Shown here in pieces: positions 12,201 to 27,285 of a stretch of DNA of 64,000 nucleotides. Below the pieces are notes generated by a model. The model had not been told where the DNA came from and did not search any database. It was given only the letters and a program-made list of their open reading frames with translations. The translations under genes and the position numbers were made by a program. The stretch is from Nemertoderma westbladi (taxonomy: Eukaryota; Xenacoelomorpha; Nemertodermatida; Nemertodermatidae), in NCBI GenBank assembly GCA_032718475.1, contig JAUCBJ010006506.1, positions 1 through 64,000 of the forward strand, read 5' to 3'. Numbering within the stretch: position 1 is the first letter of the stretch; the number at the start of each line of letters is the position of its first letter.

Positions 12201-15200
12201 AATAGGTACCAATGGATAGAGAGAGGTCAAACAATAGTTCGTATTAACATAAAAAAAAAATAGGTACCAATGGATAGAGAGATCAAACAATAAATAGGTA
12301 CCAATGGATAGAGAGAGGTCAAACAATAGTTCGTATTAACATAAAAAATAAATAGGTACCAATGGATAGAGAGATCAAACAATAGTTCGTATTAACATAA
12401 AAAATAAATAGGTACCAATGGATAGAGAGAGGTCAAACAATAGTTCGTATTAACATAAAAAATAAATAGGTACCAATGGATAGAGAGAGGTCAAACAATA
12501 GTTCGCATTAACATAAAAAATAAATAGGTACCAATGGATAGAGAGATCAAACAATAGTTCGCATTAACATAAAAAATAAATAGGTACCAATGGATAGAGA
12601 GATCAAACAATAGTTCGTATTAACATAAAAAATAAATAGGTACCAATGGATAGAGAGATCAAACAATAGTTCGCATTAACATAAAAAATAAATAGGTACC
12701 AATGGATAGAGAAATCAAACAATAGTTCGTATTAACATAAAAAATAAATAGGTACCAATGAATAGAGAGAGGTCAAACAATAGTTCGTATTAACATAAAA
12801 AATAAATAGGTACCAATGGATAGAGAGAGGTCAAACAATAGTTCGCATTAACCTAAAAAATAAATAGGTACCAATGGATAGAGAGATCAAACAATAGTTC
12901 GTATTAACATAAAAAATAAATAGGTACCAATGGATAGAGAGAGGTCAAACAATAGTTCGTATTAACATAAAAAATAAATAGGTACCAATGGATAGAGAGA
13001 TCAAACAATAAATAGGTACCAATGGATAGAGAGAGGTCAAACAATAGTTCGTATTAACATAAAAAATAAATAGGTACCAATGGATAGAGAGATCAAACAA
13101 TAGTTCGTATTAACATAAAAAATAAATAGGTACCAATGGATAGAGAGAGGTCAAACAATAGTTCGTATTAACATAAAAAATAAATAGGTACCAATGGATA
13201 GAGAGATCAAACAATAGTTCGTATTAACATAAAAAATAAATAGGTACCAATGGATAGAGAGAGGTCAAACAATAGTTCGTATTAACATAAAAAATAAATA
13301 GGTACCAATGGATAGAGAGATCAAACAATAGTTCGTATTAACATAAAAAATAAATAGGTACCAATGGATAGAGAGAGGTCAAACAATAGTTCGTATTAAC
13401 ATAAAAAATAAATAGGTACCAATGGATAGAGAGATCAAACAATAGTTCGTATTAACATAAAAAATAAATAGGTACCAATGGATAGAGAGAGGTCAAACAA
13501 TAGTTCGTATTAACATAAAAAATAAATAGGTACCAATGGATAGAGAGAGGTCAAACAATAGTTCGCATTAACCTAAAAAATAAATAGGTACCAATGGATA
13601 GAGAGAGGTCAAACAATAGTTCGCATTAACCTAAAAAATAAATATGTACCAATGGATAGAGAGAGGTCAAACAATAGTTCGCATTAACATAAAAAATAAA
13701 TAGGTACCAATGGATAGAGAGAGGTCAAACAATAGTTCGCATTAACATAAAAAATAAATAGGTAACAATGGATAGAGAGAGGTCAAACAATAGTTCGTAT
13801 TAACATAAAAAATAAATAGGTACCAATGGATAGAGAGATCAAACAATAGTTCGCATTAACATAAAAAATAAATAGGTACCAATGGATAGAGAGATCAAAC
13901 AATAGTTCGCATTAACATAAAAAATAAATAGGTACCAATGGATAGAGAGAGGTCAAACAATAGTTCGTATTAACCTAAAAAATAAATAGGTACCAATGGA
14001 TAGAGAGAGGTCAAACAATAGTTCGCATTAACATAAAAAATAAATAGGTACCAATGGATAGAGAGATCAAACAATAGTTCGCATTAACATAAAAAATAAA
14101 TAGGTACCAATGGATAGAGAGAGGTCAAACAATAGTTCGTATTAACCTAAAAAATAAATAGGTACCAATGGATAGAGAGAGGTCAAACAATAGTTCGCAT
14201 TAACATAAAAAATAAATAGGTACCAATGGATAGAGAGAGGTCAAACAATAGTTCGTATTAACATAAAAAATAAATAGGTACCAATGGATGGAGAGAGGTC
14301 AAACAATAGTTCGTATTAACATAAAAAATAAATAGGTACCAATGGATAGAGAGATCAAACAATAGTTCGTATTAACATAAAAAATAAATAGGTACCAATG
14401 GATAGAGAGATCAAACAATAGTTCGTATTAACATAAAAAATAAATAGGTACCAATGGATAGAGAGAGGTCAAACAATAGTTCGTATTAACATAAAAAATA
14501 AATAGGTACCAATGGATAGAGAGATCAAACAATAAATAGGTACCAATGGATAGAGAGAGGTCAAACAATAGTTCGTATTAACATAAAAAATAAATAGGTA
14601 CCAATGGATAGAGAGATCAAACAATAGTTCGTATTAACATAAAAAATAAATAGGTACCAATGGATAGAGAGATCAAACAATAGTTCGTATTAACATAAAA
14701 AATAAATAGGTACCAATGGATAGAGAGATCAAACAATAAATAGGTACCAATGGATAGAGAGAGGTCAAACAATAGTTCGCATTAACCTAAAAAATAAATA
14801 GGTACCAATGGATAGAGAGAGGTCAAACAATAGTTCGCATTAACCTAAAAAATAAATAGGTACCAATGGATAGAGAGAGGTCAAACAATAGTTCGCATTA
14901 ACATAAAAAATAAATAGGTACCAATGGATAGAGAGAGGTCAAACAATAGTTCGCATTAACATAAAAAATAAATAGGTACCAATGGATAGAGAGATCAAAC
15001 AATAAATAGGTACCAATGGATAGAGAGAGGTCAAACAATAGTTCGTATTAACATAAAAAATAAATAGGTACCAATGGATAGAGAGATCAAACAATAGTTC
15101 GTATTAACATAAAAAATAAATAGGTACCAATGGATAGAGAGAGGTCAAACAATAGTTCGTATTAACATAAAAAATAAATAGGTACCAATGGATAGAGAGA

Positions 15201-17460
15201 TCAAACAATAGTTCGTATTAACATAAAAAATAAATAGGTACCAATGGATAGAGAGGTCAAACAATAGTTCGTATTAACATAAAAAATAAATAGGTACCAA
15301 TGGATAGAGAGATCAAACAATAGTTCGTATTAACATAAAAAATAAATAGGTACCAATGGATAGAGAGAGGTCAAACAATAGTTCGCATTAACATAAAAAA
15401 TAAATAGGTACCAATGGATAGAGAGAGGTCAAACAATAGTTCGTATTAACATAAAAAATAAATAGGTACCAATGGATAGAGAGAGGTCAAACAATAGTTC
15501 GCATTAACATAAAAAATAAATAGGTACCAATGGATAGAGAGAGGTCAAACAATAGTTCGCATTAACATAAAAAATAAATAGGTACCAATGGATAGAGAGA
15601 TCAAACAATAGTTCGTATTAACATAAAAAATAAATAGGTACCAATGGATAGAGAGATCAAACAATAGTTCGTATTAACATAAAAAATAAATAGGTACCAA
15701 TGGATAGAGAGATCAAACAATAGTTCGTATTAACATAAAAAATAAATAGGTACCAATGGATAGAGAGAGGTCAAACAATAGTTCGCATTAACCTAAAAAA
15801 TAAATAGGTACCAATGGATAGAGAGATCAAACAATAGTTCGTATTAACATAAAAAATAAATAGGTACCAATGGATAGAGAGATCAAACAATAGTTCGTAT
15901 TAACATAAAAAATAAATAGGTACCAATGGATAGAGAGAGGTCAAACAATAGTTCGCATTAACCTAAAAAATAAATAGGTACCAATGGATAGAGAGATCAA
16001 ACAATAGTTCGTATTAACATAAAAAATAAATAGGTACCAATGGATAGAGAGAGGTCAAACAATAGTTCGTATTAACATAAAAAATAAATAGGTACCAATG
16101 GATAGAGAGATCAAACAATAGTTCGTATTAACATAAAAAATAAATAGGTACCAATGGATAGAGAGAGGTCAAACAATAGTTCGCATTAACATAAAAAATA
16201 AATAGGTACCAATGGATAGAGAGATCAAACAATAGTTCGTATTAACATAAAAAATAAATAGGTACCAATGGATAGAGAGATCAAACAATAAATAGGTACC
16301 AATGGATAGAGAGAGGTCAAACAATAGTTCGTATTAACATAAAAAATAAATAGGTACCAATGGATAGAGAGATCAAACAATAGTTCGTATTAACATAAAA
16401 AATAAATAGGTACCAATGGATAGAGAGAGGTCAAACAATAGTTCGCATTAACATAAAAAATAAATAGGTACCAATGGATAGAGAGATCAAACAATAGTTC
16501 GTATTAACATAAAAAATAAATAGGTACCAATGGATAGAGAGAGGTCAAACAATAGTTCGCATTAACCTAAAAAATAAATAGGTACCAATGGATAGAGAGA
16601 TCAAACAATAGTTCGTATTAACATAAAAAATAAATAGGTACCAATGGATAGAGAGATCAAACAATAGTTCGTATTAACATAAAAAATAAATAGGTACCAA
16701 TGGATAGAGAGATCAAACAATAGTTCGTATTAACATAAAAAATAAATAGGTACCAATGGATAGAGAGAGGTCAAACAATAGTTCGCATTAACATAAAAAA
16801 TAAATAGGTACCAATGGATAGAGAGATCAAACAATAGTTCGTATTAACATAAAAAATAAATAGGTACCAATGGATAGAGAGAGGTCAAACAATAGTTCGC
16901 ATTAACCTAAAAAATAAATAGGTACCAATGGATAGAGAGATCAAACAATAGTTCGTATTAACATAAAAAATAAATAGGTACCAATGGATAGAGAGATCAA
17001 ACAATAGTTCGTATTAACATAAAAAATAAATAGGTACCAATGGATAGAGAGATCAAACAATAAATAGGTACCAATGGATAGAGAGAGGTCAAACAATAGT
17101 TCGTATTAACATAAAAAATAAATAGGTACCAATGGATAGAGAGATCAAACAATAGTTCGTATTAACATAAAAAATAAATAGGTACCAATGGATAGAGAGA
17201 GGTCAAACAATAGTTCGCATTAACATAAAAAATAAATAGGTACCAATGGATAGAGAGATCAAACAATAGTTCGTATTAACATAAAAAATAAATAGGTACC
17301 AATGGATAGAGAGAGGTCAAACAATAGTTCGTATTAACCTAAAAAATAAATAGGTACCAATGGATAGAGAGAGGTCAAACAATAGTTCGCATTAACATAA
17401 AAAATAAATAGGTACCAATGGATAGAGAGATCAAACAATAGTTCGTATTAACATAAAAAA
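9240..17460 (-). repeat. Array zone rich in 56-bp AGAGATC units and 34-bp CAATAAATA units
   Basis: From about 9.24 kb, 56-bp units ending their purine run in AGAGATC alternate with 58-bp AGAGAGAGGTC units. The 34-bp unit ATCAAACAATAAATA recurs (about 12,275, 13,000, 14,520, 14,725, 14,990, 16,280 and 17,050). A point variant CCAATGAATAG starts units at 10,719, 11,575, 12,033 and 12,751, following the same ordered neighbours, so short multi-unit blocks were copied. An earlier CCAATGAATAG unit lies near 7,460. Confidence 0.75.
9449..10720 (-). repeat. 810-bp higher-order tandem duplication
   Basis: The ordered series GGTAAC/AGAGAGAGG, GGTAAC/AGAGAGATC, GGTACC/AGG, GGTAAC/AGAGAGATC, GGTACC/AGG, GGTACC/AGG, GGTACC/AGAGATC starts at 9,449 and again at 10,259. 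The AGAGATC unit closing the series starts at 9,797 and 10,607. Both pairs are offset by exactly 810 bp. Confidence 0.75.
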
Positions 17461-18529
17461 TAAATAGGTAACAATTGAGGGAGAGGTCAAACAATAGTTC
17501 GCATTAACATAAAAAATAAATAGGTAACAATGGATAGAGAGAGGTCAAACAATAGTTCGCATTAACCTAAAAAATAAATAGGTACCAATGGATAGAAAGA
17601 GGTCAAACAATAGTTCGTATTAACCTAAAAAATAAATAGGTACCAATGGATAGAAAGAGGTCAAACAATAGTTCGTATTAACATAAAAAATAAATAGGTA
17701 ACAATTGAGGGAGAGGTCAAACAATAGTTCGCATTAACATAAAAAATAAATAGGTAACAATGGATAGAGAGAGGTCAAACAATAGTTCGTATTAACATAA
17801 AAAATAAATAGGTACCAATGGATAGAGAGAGGTCAAACAATAGTTCGCATTAACCTAAAAAATAAATAGGTACCAATGGATAGAGAGATCAAACAATAGT
17901 TCGCATTAACCTAAAAAATAAATAGGTACCAATGGATAGAGAGATCAAACAATAGTTCGTATTAACATAAAAAATAAATAGGTACCAATGGATAGAGAGA
18001 TCAAACAATAGTTCGTATTAACATAAAAAATAAATAGGTACCAATGGATAGAGAGATCAAACAATAAATAGGTACCAATGGATAGAGAGATCAAACAATA
18101 GTTCGTATTAACATAAAAAATAAATAGGTACCAATGGATAGAGAGATCAAACAATAAATAGGTACCAATGGATAGAGAGAGGTCAAACAATAGTTCGTAT
18201 TAACATAAAAAATAAATAGGTACCAATGGATAGAGAGATCAAACAATAGTTCGTATTAACATAAAAAATAAATAGGTACCAATGGATAGAGAGATCAAAC
18301 AATAGTTCGTATTAACATAAAAAATAAATAGGTACCAATGGATAGAGAGAGGTCAAACAATAGTTCGTATTAACATAAAAAATAAATAGGTACCAATGGA
18401 TAGAGAGAGGTCAAACAATAGTTCGTATTAACATAAAAAATAAATAGGTACCAATGGATAGAGAGATCAAACAATAGTTCGTATTAACATAAAAAATAAA
18501 TAGGTACCAATGGATAGAGAGAGGTCAAA

Positions 18530-19325
18530 CAATAGTTCGCATTAACCTAAAAAATAAATAGGTACCAATGGATAGAGAGAGGTCAAACAATAGTTCGCAT
18601 TAACCTAAAAAATAAATAGGTACCAATGGATAGAGAGAGGTCAAACAATAGTTCGCATTAACCTAAAAAATAAATAGGTACCAATGGATAGAGAGAGGTC
18701 AAACAATAGTTCGCATTAACCTAAAAAATAAATAGGTACCAATGGATAGAGAGAGGTCAAACAATAGTTCGCATTAACATAAAAAATAAATAGGTACCAA
18801 TGGATAGAGAGAGGTCAAACAATAGTTCGCATTAACATAAAAAATAAATAGGTACCAATGGATAGAGAGATCAAACAATAAATAGGTACCAATGGATAGA
18901 GAGAGGTCAAACAATAGTTCGTATTAACATAAAAAATAAATAGGTACCAATGGATAGAGAGAGGTCAAACAATAGTTCGCATTAACCTAAAAAATAAATA
19001 GGTACCAATGGATAGAGAGAGGTCAAACAATAGTTCGCATTAACATAAAAAATAAATAGGTACCAATGGATAGAGAGAGGTCAAACAATAGTTCGCATTA
19101 ACCTAAAAAATAAATAGGTACCAATGGATAGAGAGAGGTCAAACAATAGTTCGCATTAACCTAAAAAATAAATAGGTACCAATGGATAGAGAGAGGTCAA
19201 ACAATAGTTCGCATTAACCTAAAAAATAAATAGGTACCAATGGATAGAGAGAGGTCAAACAATAGTTCGCATTAACCTAAAAAATAAATAGGTACCAATG
19301 GATAGAGAGAGGTCAAACAATAGTT
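18530..19325 (-). repeat. Run of monomers with intact AG acceptor
   Basis: Between about 18,530 and 18,730 four consecutive units read TTCGCATTAACCTAAAAAA on the plus strand, and between about 19,080 and 19,320 four more do. On the minus strand each gives TTTTTTAGGTTAATGCG, the same acceptor-exon junction as the real exon at 1011, unlike the majority TTTTTTATG form. Another run of five lies at about 24,670-24,930. Confidence 0.7.
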
Positions 19326-21989
19326 CGCATTAACATAAAAAATAAATAGGTACCAATGGATAGAGAGAGGTCAAACAATAGTTCGCATTAACATAAAAAA
19401 TAAATAGGTACCAATGGATAGAGAGATCAAACAATAAATAGGTACCAATGGATAGAGAGAGGTCAAACAATAGTTCGTATTAACATAAAAAATAAATAGG
19501 TACCAATGGATAGAGAGATCAAACAATAAATAGGTACCAATGGATAGAGAGATCAAACAATAGTTCGCATTAACATAAAAAATAAATAGGTACCAATGGA
19601 TAGAGAGAGGTCAAACAATAGTTCGCATTAACCTAAAAAATAAATAGGTACCAATGGATAGAGAGAGGTCAAACAATAGTTCGTATTAACATAAAAAATA
19701 AATAGGTACCAATGGATAGAGAGAGGTCAAACAATAGTTCGTATTAACATAAAAAATAAATAGGTACCAATGGATAGAGAGAGGTCAAACAATAGTTCGC
19801 ATTAACATAAAAAATAAATAGGTACCAATGGATAGAGAGAGGTCAAACAATAGTTCGCATTAACATAAAAAATAAATAGGTACCAATGGATAGAGAGAGG
19901 TCAAACAATAGTTCGTATTAACATAAAAAATAAATAGGTACCAATGGATAGAGAGATCAAACAATAGTTCGCATTAACATAAAAAATAAATAGGTACCAA
20001 TGGATAGAGAGAGGTCAAACAATAGTTCGCATTAACATAAAAAATAAATAGGTACCAATGGATAGAGAGAGGTCAAACAATAGTTCGCATTAACATAAAA
20101 AATAAATAGGTACCAATGGATAGAGAGATCAAACAATAGTTCGTATTAACATAAAAAATAAATAGGTACCAATGGATAGAGAGAGGTCAAACAATAGTTC
20201 GCATTAACATAAAAAATAAATAGGTACCAATGGATAGAGAGAGTCAAACAATAGTTCGTATTAACATAAAAAATAAATAGGTACCAATGGATAGAGAGAT
20301 CAAACAATAGTTCGTATTAACATAAAAAATAAATAGGTACCAATGGATAGAGAGAGGTCAAACAATAGTTCGCATTAACCTAAAAAATAAATAGGTACCA
20401 ATGGATAGAGAGAGGTCAAACAATAGTTCGCATTAACCTAAAAAATAAATAGGTACCAATGGATAGAGAGAGGTCAAACAATAGTTCGCATTAACATAAA
20501 AAATAAATAGGTACCAATGGATAGAGAGAGGTCAAACAATAGTTCGCATTAACATAAAAAATAAATAGGTACCAATGGATAGAGAGAGGTCAAACAATAG
20601 TTCGCATTAACATAAAAAATAAATAGGTACCAATGGATAGAGAGGTCAAACAATAGTTCGTATTAACATAAAAAATAAATAGGTACCAATGGATAGAGAG
20701 AGATCAAACAATAGTTCGTATTAACATAAAAAATAAATAGGTACCAATGGATAGAGAGGTCAAACAATAGTTCGCATTAACATAAAAAATAAATAGGTAC
20801 CAATGGATAGAGAGAGATCAAACAATAGTTCGTATTAACATAAAAAATAAATAGGTACCAATGGATAGAGAGATCAAACAATAGTTCGCATTAACATAAA
20901 AAATAAATAGGTACCAATGGATAGAGAGAGATCAAACAATAGTTCGTATTAACATAAAAAATAAATAGGTACCAATGGATAGAGAGAGGTCAAACAATAG
21001 TTCGTATTAACATAAAAAATAAATAGGTACCAATGGATAGAGAGGTCAAACAATAGTTCGCATTAACATAAAAAATAAATAGGTACCAATGGATAGAGAG
21101 AGGTCAAACAATAGTTCGCATTAACATAAAAAATAAATAGGTACCAATGGATAGAGAGAGATCAAACAATAGTTCGTATTAACATAAAAAATAAATAGGT
21201 ACCAATGGATAGAGAGAGGTCAAACAATAGTTCGCATTAACATAAAAAATAAATAGGTACCAATGGATAGAGAGAGATCAAACAATAGTTCGTATTAACA
21301 TAAAAAATAAATAGGTACCAATGGATAGAGAGATCAAACAATAGTTCGCATTAACATAAAAAATAAATAGGTACCAATGGATAGAGAGAGATCAAACAAT
21401 AGTTCGTATTAACATAAAAAATAAATAGGTACCAATGGATAGAGAGAGGTCAAACAATAGTTCGTATTAACATAAAAAATAAATAGGTACCAATGGATAG
21501 AGAGATCAAAAAATAAATAGGTACCAATGGATAGAGAGATCAAACAATAGTTCGCATTAACATAAAAAATAAATAGGTACCAATGGATAGAGAGAGATCA
21601 AACAATAGTTCGTATTAACATAAAAAATAAATAGGTACCAATGGATAGAGAGATCAAAAAATAAATAGGTACCAATGGATAGAGAGAGATCAAACAATAG
21701 TTCGTATTAACATAAAAAATAAATAGGTACCAATGGATAGAGAGAGATCAAACAATAGTTCGTATTAACATAAAAAATAAATAGGTACCAATGGATAGAG
21801 AGATCAAACAATAGTTCGCATTAACATAAAAAATAAATAGGTACCAATGGATAGAGAGAGATCAAACAATAGTTCGTATTAACATAAAAAATAAATAGGT
21901 ACCAATGGATAGAGAGAGGTCAAACAATAGTTCGTATTAACATAAAAAATAAATAGGTACCAATGGATAGAGAGATCAAAAAATAAATA
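19210..21989 (-). repeat. Higher-order block, copy 1 of a pair about 12.97 kb apart
   Basis: The order of 56-, 58- and 34-bp units from about 19.2 kb to 21,989 matches that from about 32.17 kb to 34,958. Checked unit starts include 20,626/33,595, 20,682/33,651, 20,740/33,709, 20,854/33,823, 21,026/33,995, 21,486/34,455 and 21,956/34,925, all offset by 12,969. Before a one-base-shorter unit at 20,223 the offset is 12,968. The match ends at 21,990, where copy 1 has a full unit with ATCAAGCAATAG and copy 2 a 34-bp unit. Confidence 0.75.
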
Positions 21990-24900
21990 GGTACCAATGG
22001 ATAGAGAGATCAAGCAATAGTTCGCATTAACATAAAAAATAAATAGGTACCAATGGATAGAGAGAGATCAAACAATAGTTCGTATTAACATAAAAAATAA
22101 ATAGGTACCAATGGATAGAGAGAGGTCAAACAATAGTTCGTATTAACCTAAAAAATAAATAGGTACCAATGGATAGAGAGATCAAACAATAAATAGGTAC
22201 CAATGGATAGAGAGAGGTCAAACAATAGTTCGTATTAACATAAAAAATAAATAGGTACCAATGGATAGAGAGAGGTCAAACAATAGTTCGCATTAACATA
22301 AAAAATAAATAGGTACCAATGGATAGAGAGAGGTCAAACAATAGTTCGCATTAACCTAAAAAATAAATAGGTACCAATGGATAGAGAGAGGTCAAACAAT
22401 AGTTCGTATTAACATAAAAAATAAATAGGTACCAATGGATAGAGAGAGGTCAAACAATAGTTCGCATTAACCTAAAAAATAAATAGGTACCAATGGATAG
22501 AGAGATCAAACAATAGTTCGTATTAACATAAAAAATAAATAGGTACCAATGGATAGAGAGAGATCAAACAATAGTTCGTATTAACCTAAAAAATAAATAG
22601 GTACCAATGGATAGAGAGAGGTCAAACAATAGTTCGCATTAACCTAAAAAATAAATAGGTACCAATGGATAGAGAGAGATCAAACAATAGTTCGTATTAA
22701 CATAAAAAATAAATAGGTACCAATAGATAGAGAGAGGTCAAACAATAGTTCGTATTAACATAAAAAATAAATAGGTACCAATGGATAGAGAGATCAAACA
22801 ATAGTTCGTATTAACATAAAAAATAAATAGGTACCAATGGATAGAGAGAGATCAAACAATAGTTCGTATTAACATAAAAAATAAATAGGTACCAATGGAT
22901 AGAGAGATCAAAAAATAAATAGGTACCAATGGATAGAGAGGTCAAACAATAGTTCGCATTAACATAAAAAATAAATAGGTACCAATGGATAGAGAGATCA
23001 AACAATAGTTCGCATTAACATAAAAAATAAATAGGTACCAATGGATAGAGAGAGATCAAACAATAGTTCGTATTAACATAAAAAATAAATAGGTACCAAT
23101 GGATAGAGAGAGGTCAAACAATAGTTCGCATTAACATAAAAAATAAATAGGTACCAATGGATAGAGAGAGATCAAACAATAGTTCGTATTAACATAAAAA
23201 ATAAATAGGTACCAATGGATAGAGAGATCAAAAAATAAATAGGTACCAATGGATAGAGAGATCAAACAATAGTTCGTATTAACATAAAAAATAAATAGGT
23301 ACCAATGGATAGAGAGAGGTCAAACAATAGTTCGCATTAACATAAAAAATAAATAGGTACCAATGGATAGAGAGAGGTCAAACAATAGTTCGTATTAACA
23401 TAAAAAATAAATAGGTACCAATGGATAGAGAGATCAAAAAATAAATAGGTACCAATGGATAGAGAGATCAAACAATAGTTCGTATTAACATAAAAAATAA
23501 ATAGGTACCAATGGATAGAGAGATCAAACAATAGTTCGTATTAACATAAAAAATAAATAGGTACCAATGGATAGAGAGAGGTCAAACAATAGTTCGTATT
23601 AACATAAAAAATAAATAGGTACCAATGGATAGAGAGATCAAACAATAGTTCGTATTAACATAAAAAATAAATAGGTACCAATGGATAGAGAGAGGTCAAA
23701 CAATAGTTCGCATTAACATAAAAAATAAATAGGTACCAATGGATAGAGAGAGGTCAAACAATAGTTCGCATTAACCTAAAAAATAAATAGGTACCAATGG
23801 ATAGAGAGAGGTCAAACAATAGTTCGCATTAACATAAAAAATAAATAGGTACCAATGGATAGAGAGAGGTCAAACAATAGTTCGCATTAACCTAAAAAAT
23901 AAATAGGTACCAATGGATAGAGAGATCAAAAAATAAATAGGTACCAATGGATAGAGAGATCAAACAATAGTTCGTATTAACATAAAAAATAAATAGGTAC
24001 CAATGGATAGAGAGAGGTCAAACAATAGTTCGTATTAACATAAAAAATAAATAGGTACCAATGGATAGAGAGAGGTCAAACAATAGTTCGCATTAACCTA
24101 AAAAATAAATAGGTACCAATGGATAGAGAGAGGTCAAACAATAGTTCGCATTAACCTAAAAAATAAATAGGTACCAATGGATAGAGAGATCAAAAAATAA
24201 ATAGGTACCAATGGATAGAGAGATCAAACAATAGTTCGTATTAACATAAAAAATAAATAGGTACCAATGGATAGAGAGAGGTCAAACAATAGTTCGCATT
24301 AACATAAAAAATAAATAGGTACCAATGGATAGAGAGAGGTCAAACAATAGTTCGCATTAACCTAAAAAATAAATAGGTACCAATGGATAGAGAGAGGTCA
24401 AACAATAGTTCGCATTAACATAAAAAATAAATAGGTACCAATGGATAGAGAGAGGTCAAACAATAGTTCGCATTAACCTAAAAAATAAATAGGTACCAAT
24501 GGATAGAGAGATCAAAAAATAAATAGGTACCAATGGATAGAGAGATCAAACAATAGTTCGTATTAACATAAAAAATAAATAGGTACCAATGGATAGAGAG
24601 AGGTCAAACAATAGTTCGTATTAACATAAAAAATAAATAGGTACCAATGGATAGAGAGAGGTCAAACAATAGTTCGCATTAACCTAAAAAATAAATAGGT
24701 ACCAATGGATAGAGAGAGGTCAAACAATAGTTCGCATTAACCTAAAAAATAAATAGGTACCAATGGATAGAGAGAGGTCAAACAATAGTTCGCATTAACC
24801 TAAAAAATAAATAGGTACCAATGGATAGAGAGAGGTCAAACAATAGTTCGCATTAACCTAAAAAATAAATAGGTACCAATGGATAGAGAGAGGTCAAACA

Positions 24901-25720
24901 ATAGTTCGCATTAACCTAAAAAATAAATAGGTACCAATGGATAGAGAGAGGTCAAACAATAGTTCGCATTAACATAAAAAATAAATAGGTACCAATGGAT
25001 AGAGAGAGGTCAAACAATAGTTCGCATTAACCTAAAAAATAAATAGGTACCAATGGATAGAGAGAGGTCAAACAATAGTTCGCATTAACATAAAAAATAA
25101 ATAGGTACCAATGGATAGAGAGAGGTCAAACAATAGTTCGCATTAACCTAAAAAATAAATAGGTACCAATGGATAGAGAGATCAAAAAATAAATAGGTAC
25201 CAATGGATAGAGAGATCAAACAATAGTTCGCATTAACATAAAAAATAAATAGGTACCAATGGATAGAGAGAGGTCAAACAATAGTTCGCATTAACCTAAA
25301 AAATAAATAGGTACCAATGGATAGAGAGATCAAAAAATAAATAGGTACCAATGGATAGAGAGGTCAAACAATAGTTCGCATTAACATAAAAAATAAATAG
25401 GTACCAATGGATAGAGAGAGGTCAAACAATAGTTCGCATTAACCTAAAAAATAAATAGGTACCAATGGATAGAGAGAGGTCAAACAATAGTTCGCATTAA
25501 CATAAAAAATAAATAGGTACCAATGGATAGAGAGAGGTCAAACAATAGTTCGCATTAACCTAAAAAATAAATAGGTACCAATGGATAGAGAGATCAAAAA
25601 ATAAATAGGTACCAATGGATAGAGAGGTCAAACAATAGTTCGCATTAACATAAAAAATAAATAGGTACCAATGGATAGAGAGAGGTCAAACAATAGTTCG
25701 CATTAACATAAAAAATAAAT
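21486..25720 (-). repeat. Array zone with 34-bp AAAAAATAAATA units
   Basis: From 21,486 a second 34-bp form appears, ATCAAAAAATAAATA, in which the 22-bp deletion lies three bases earlier than in the CAATAAATA form. It recurs at about 21,634, 21,956, 22,900, 23,220, 23,425, 23,920, 24,185, 24,505, 25,175, 25,325 and 25,585. It is usually followed by a 56-bp AGAGATC or AGAGGTC unit, so the pair has been copied together. Confidence 0.75.
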
Positions 25721-25721
25721 A

Positions 25722-26301
25722 GGTACCAATGGATAGAGAGAGGTCAAACAATAGTTCGTATTAACATAAAAAATAAATAGGTACCAATGGATAGAGAGAG
25801 GTCAAACAATAGTTCGTATTAACATAAAAAATAAATAGGTACCAATGGATAGAGAGAGGTCAAACAATAGTTCGCATTAACCTAAAAAATAAATAGGTAC
25901 CAATGGATAGAGAGAGGTCAAACAATAGTTCGCATTAACATAAAAAATAAATAGGTACCAATGGATAGAGAGAGGTCAAACAATAGTTCGCATTAACCTA
26001 AAAAATAAATAGGTACCAATGGATAGAGAGAGGTCAAACAATAGTTCGTATTAACATAAAAAATAAATAGGTACCAATGGATAGAGAGAGGTCAAACAAT
26101 AGTTCGTATTAACATAAAAAATAAATAGGTACCAATGGATAGAGAGAGGTCAAACAATAGTTCGCATTAACCTAAAAAATAAATAGGTACCAATGGATAG
26201 AGAGAGGTCAAACAATAGTTCGCATTAACATAAAAAATAAATAGGTACCAATGGATAGAGAGAGGTCAAACAATAGTTCGCATTAACCTAAAAAATAAAT
26301 A
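25722..26301 (-). repeat. 290-bp five-monomer higher-order unit, two copies
   Basis: Five 58-bp units in the order TTCGT/ACAT, TTCGT/ACAT, TTCGC/ACCT, TTCGC/ACAT, TTCGC/ACCT start at 25,722 and repeat exactly at 26,012. The same double pentamer starts at 37,631, 42,283 and 45,801. Each pair is followed by two TTCGC/ACAT 58-mers and then an AGAGATC 56-mer (26,302-26,473 here). Confidence 0.8.
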
Positions 26302-27285
26302 GGTACCAATGGATAGAGAGAGGTCAAACAATAGTTCGCATTAACATAAAAAATAAATAGGTACCAATGGATAGAGAGAGGTCAAACAATAGTTCGCATT
26401 AACATAAAAAATAAATAGGTACCAATGGATAGAGAGATCAAACAATAGTTCGCATTAACATAAAAAATAAATAGGTACCAATGGATAGAGAGAGGTCAAA
26501 CAATAGTTCGTATTAACATAAAAAATAAATAGGTACCAATGGATAGAGAGAGGTCAAACAATAGTTCGTATTAACATAAAAAATAAATAGGTACCAATGG
26601 ATAGAGAGAGGTCAAACAATAGTTCGCATTAACCTAAAAAATAAATAGGTACCAATGGATAGAGAGAGGTCAAACAATAGTTCGCATTAACATAAAAAAT
26701 AAATAGGTACCAATGGATAGAGAGAGGTCAAACAATAGTTCGCATTAACCTAAAAAATAAATAGGTACCAATGGATAGAGAGAGGTCAAACAATAGTTCG
26801 TATTAACATAAAAAATAAATAGGTACCAATGGATAGAGAGAGGTCAAACAATAGTTCGCATTAACCTAAAAAATAAATAGGTACCAATGGATAGAGAGAG
26901 GTCAAACAATAGTTCGCATTAACATAAAAAATAAATAGGTACCAATGGATAGAGAGAGGTCAAACAATAGTTCGTATTAACATAAAAAATAAATAGGTAC
27001 CAATGGATAGAGAGAGGTCAAACAATAGTTCGCATTAACCTAAAAAATAAATAGGTACCAATGGATAGAGAGAGGTCAAACAATAGTTCGCATTAACATA
27101 AAAAATAAATAGGTACCAATGGATAGAGAGAGGTCAAACAATAGTTCGCATTAACCTAAAAAATAAATAGGTACCAATGGATAGAGAGAGGTCAAACAAT
27201 AGTTCGTATTAACATAAAAAATAAATAGGTACCAATGGATAGAGAGAGATCAAACAATAGTTCGTATTAACATAAAAAATAAATA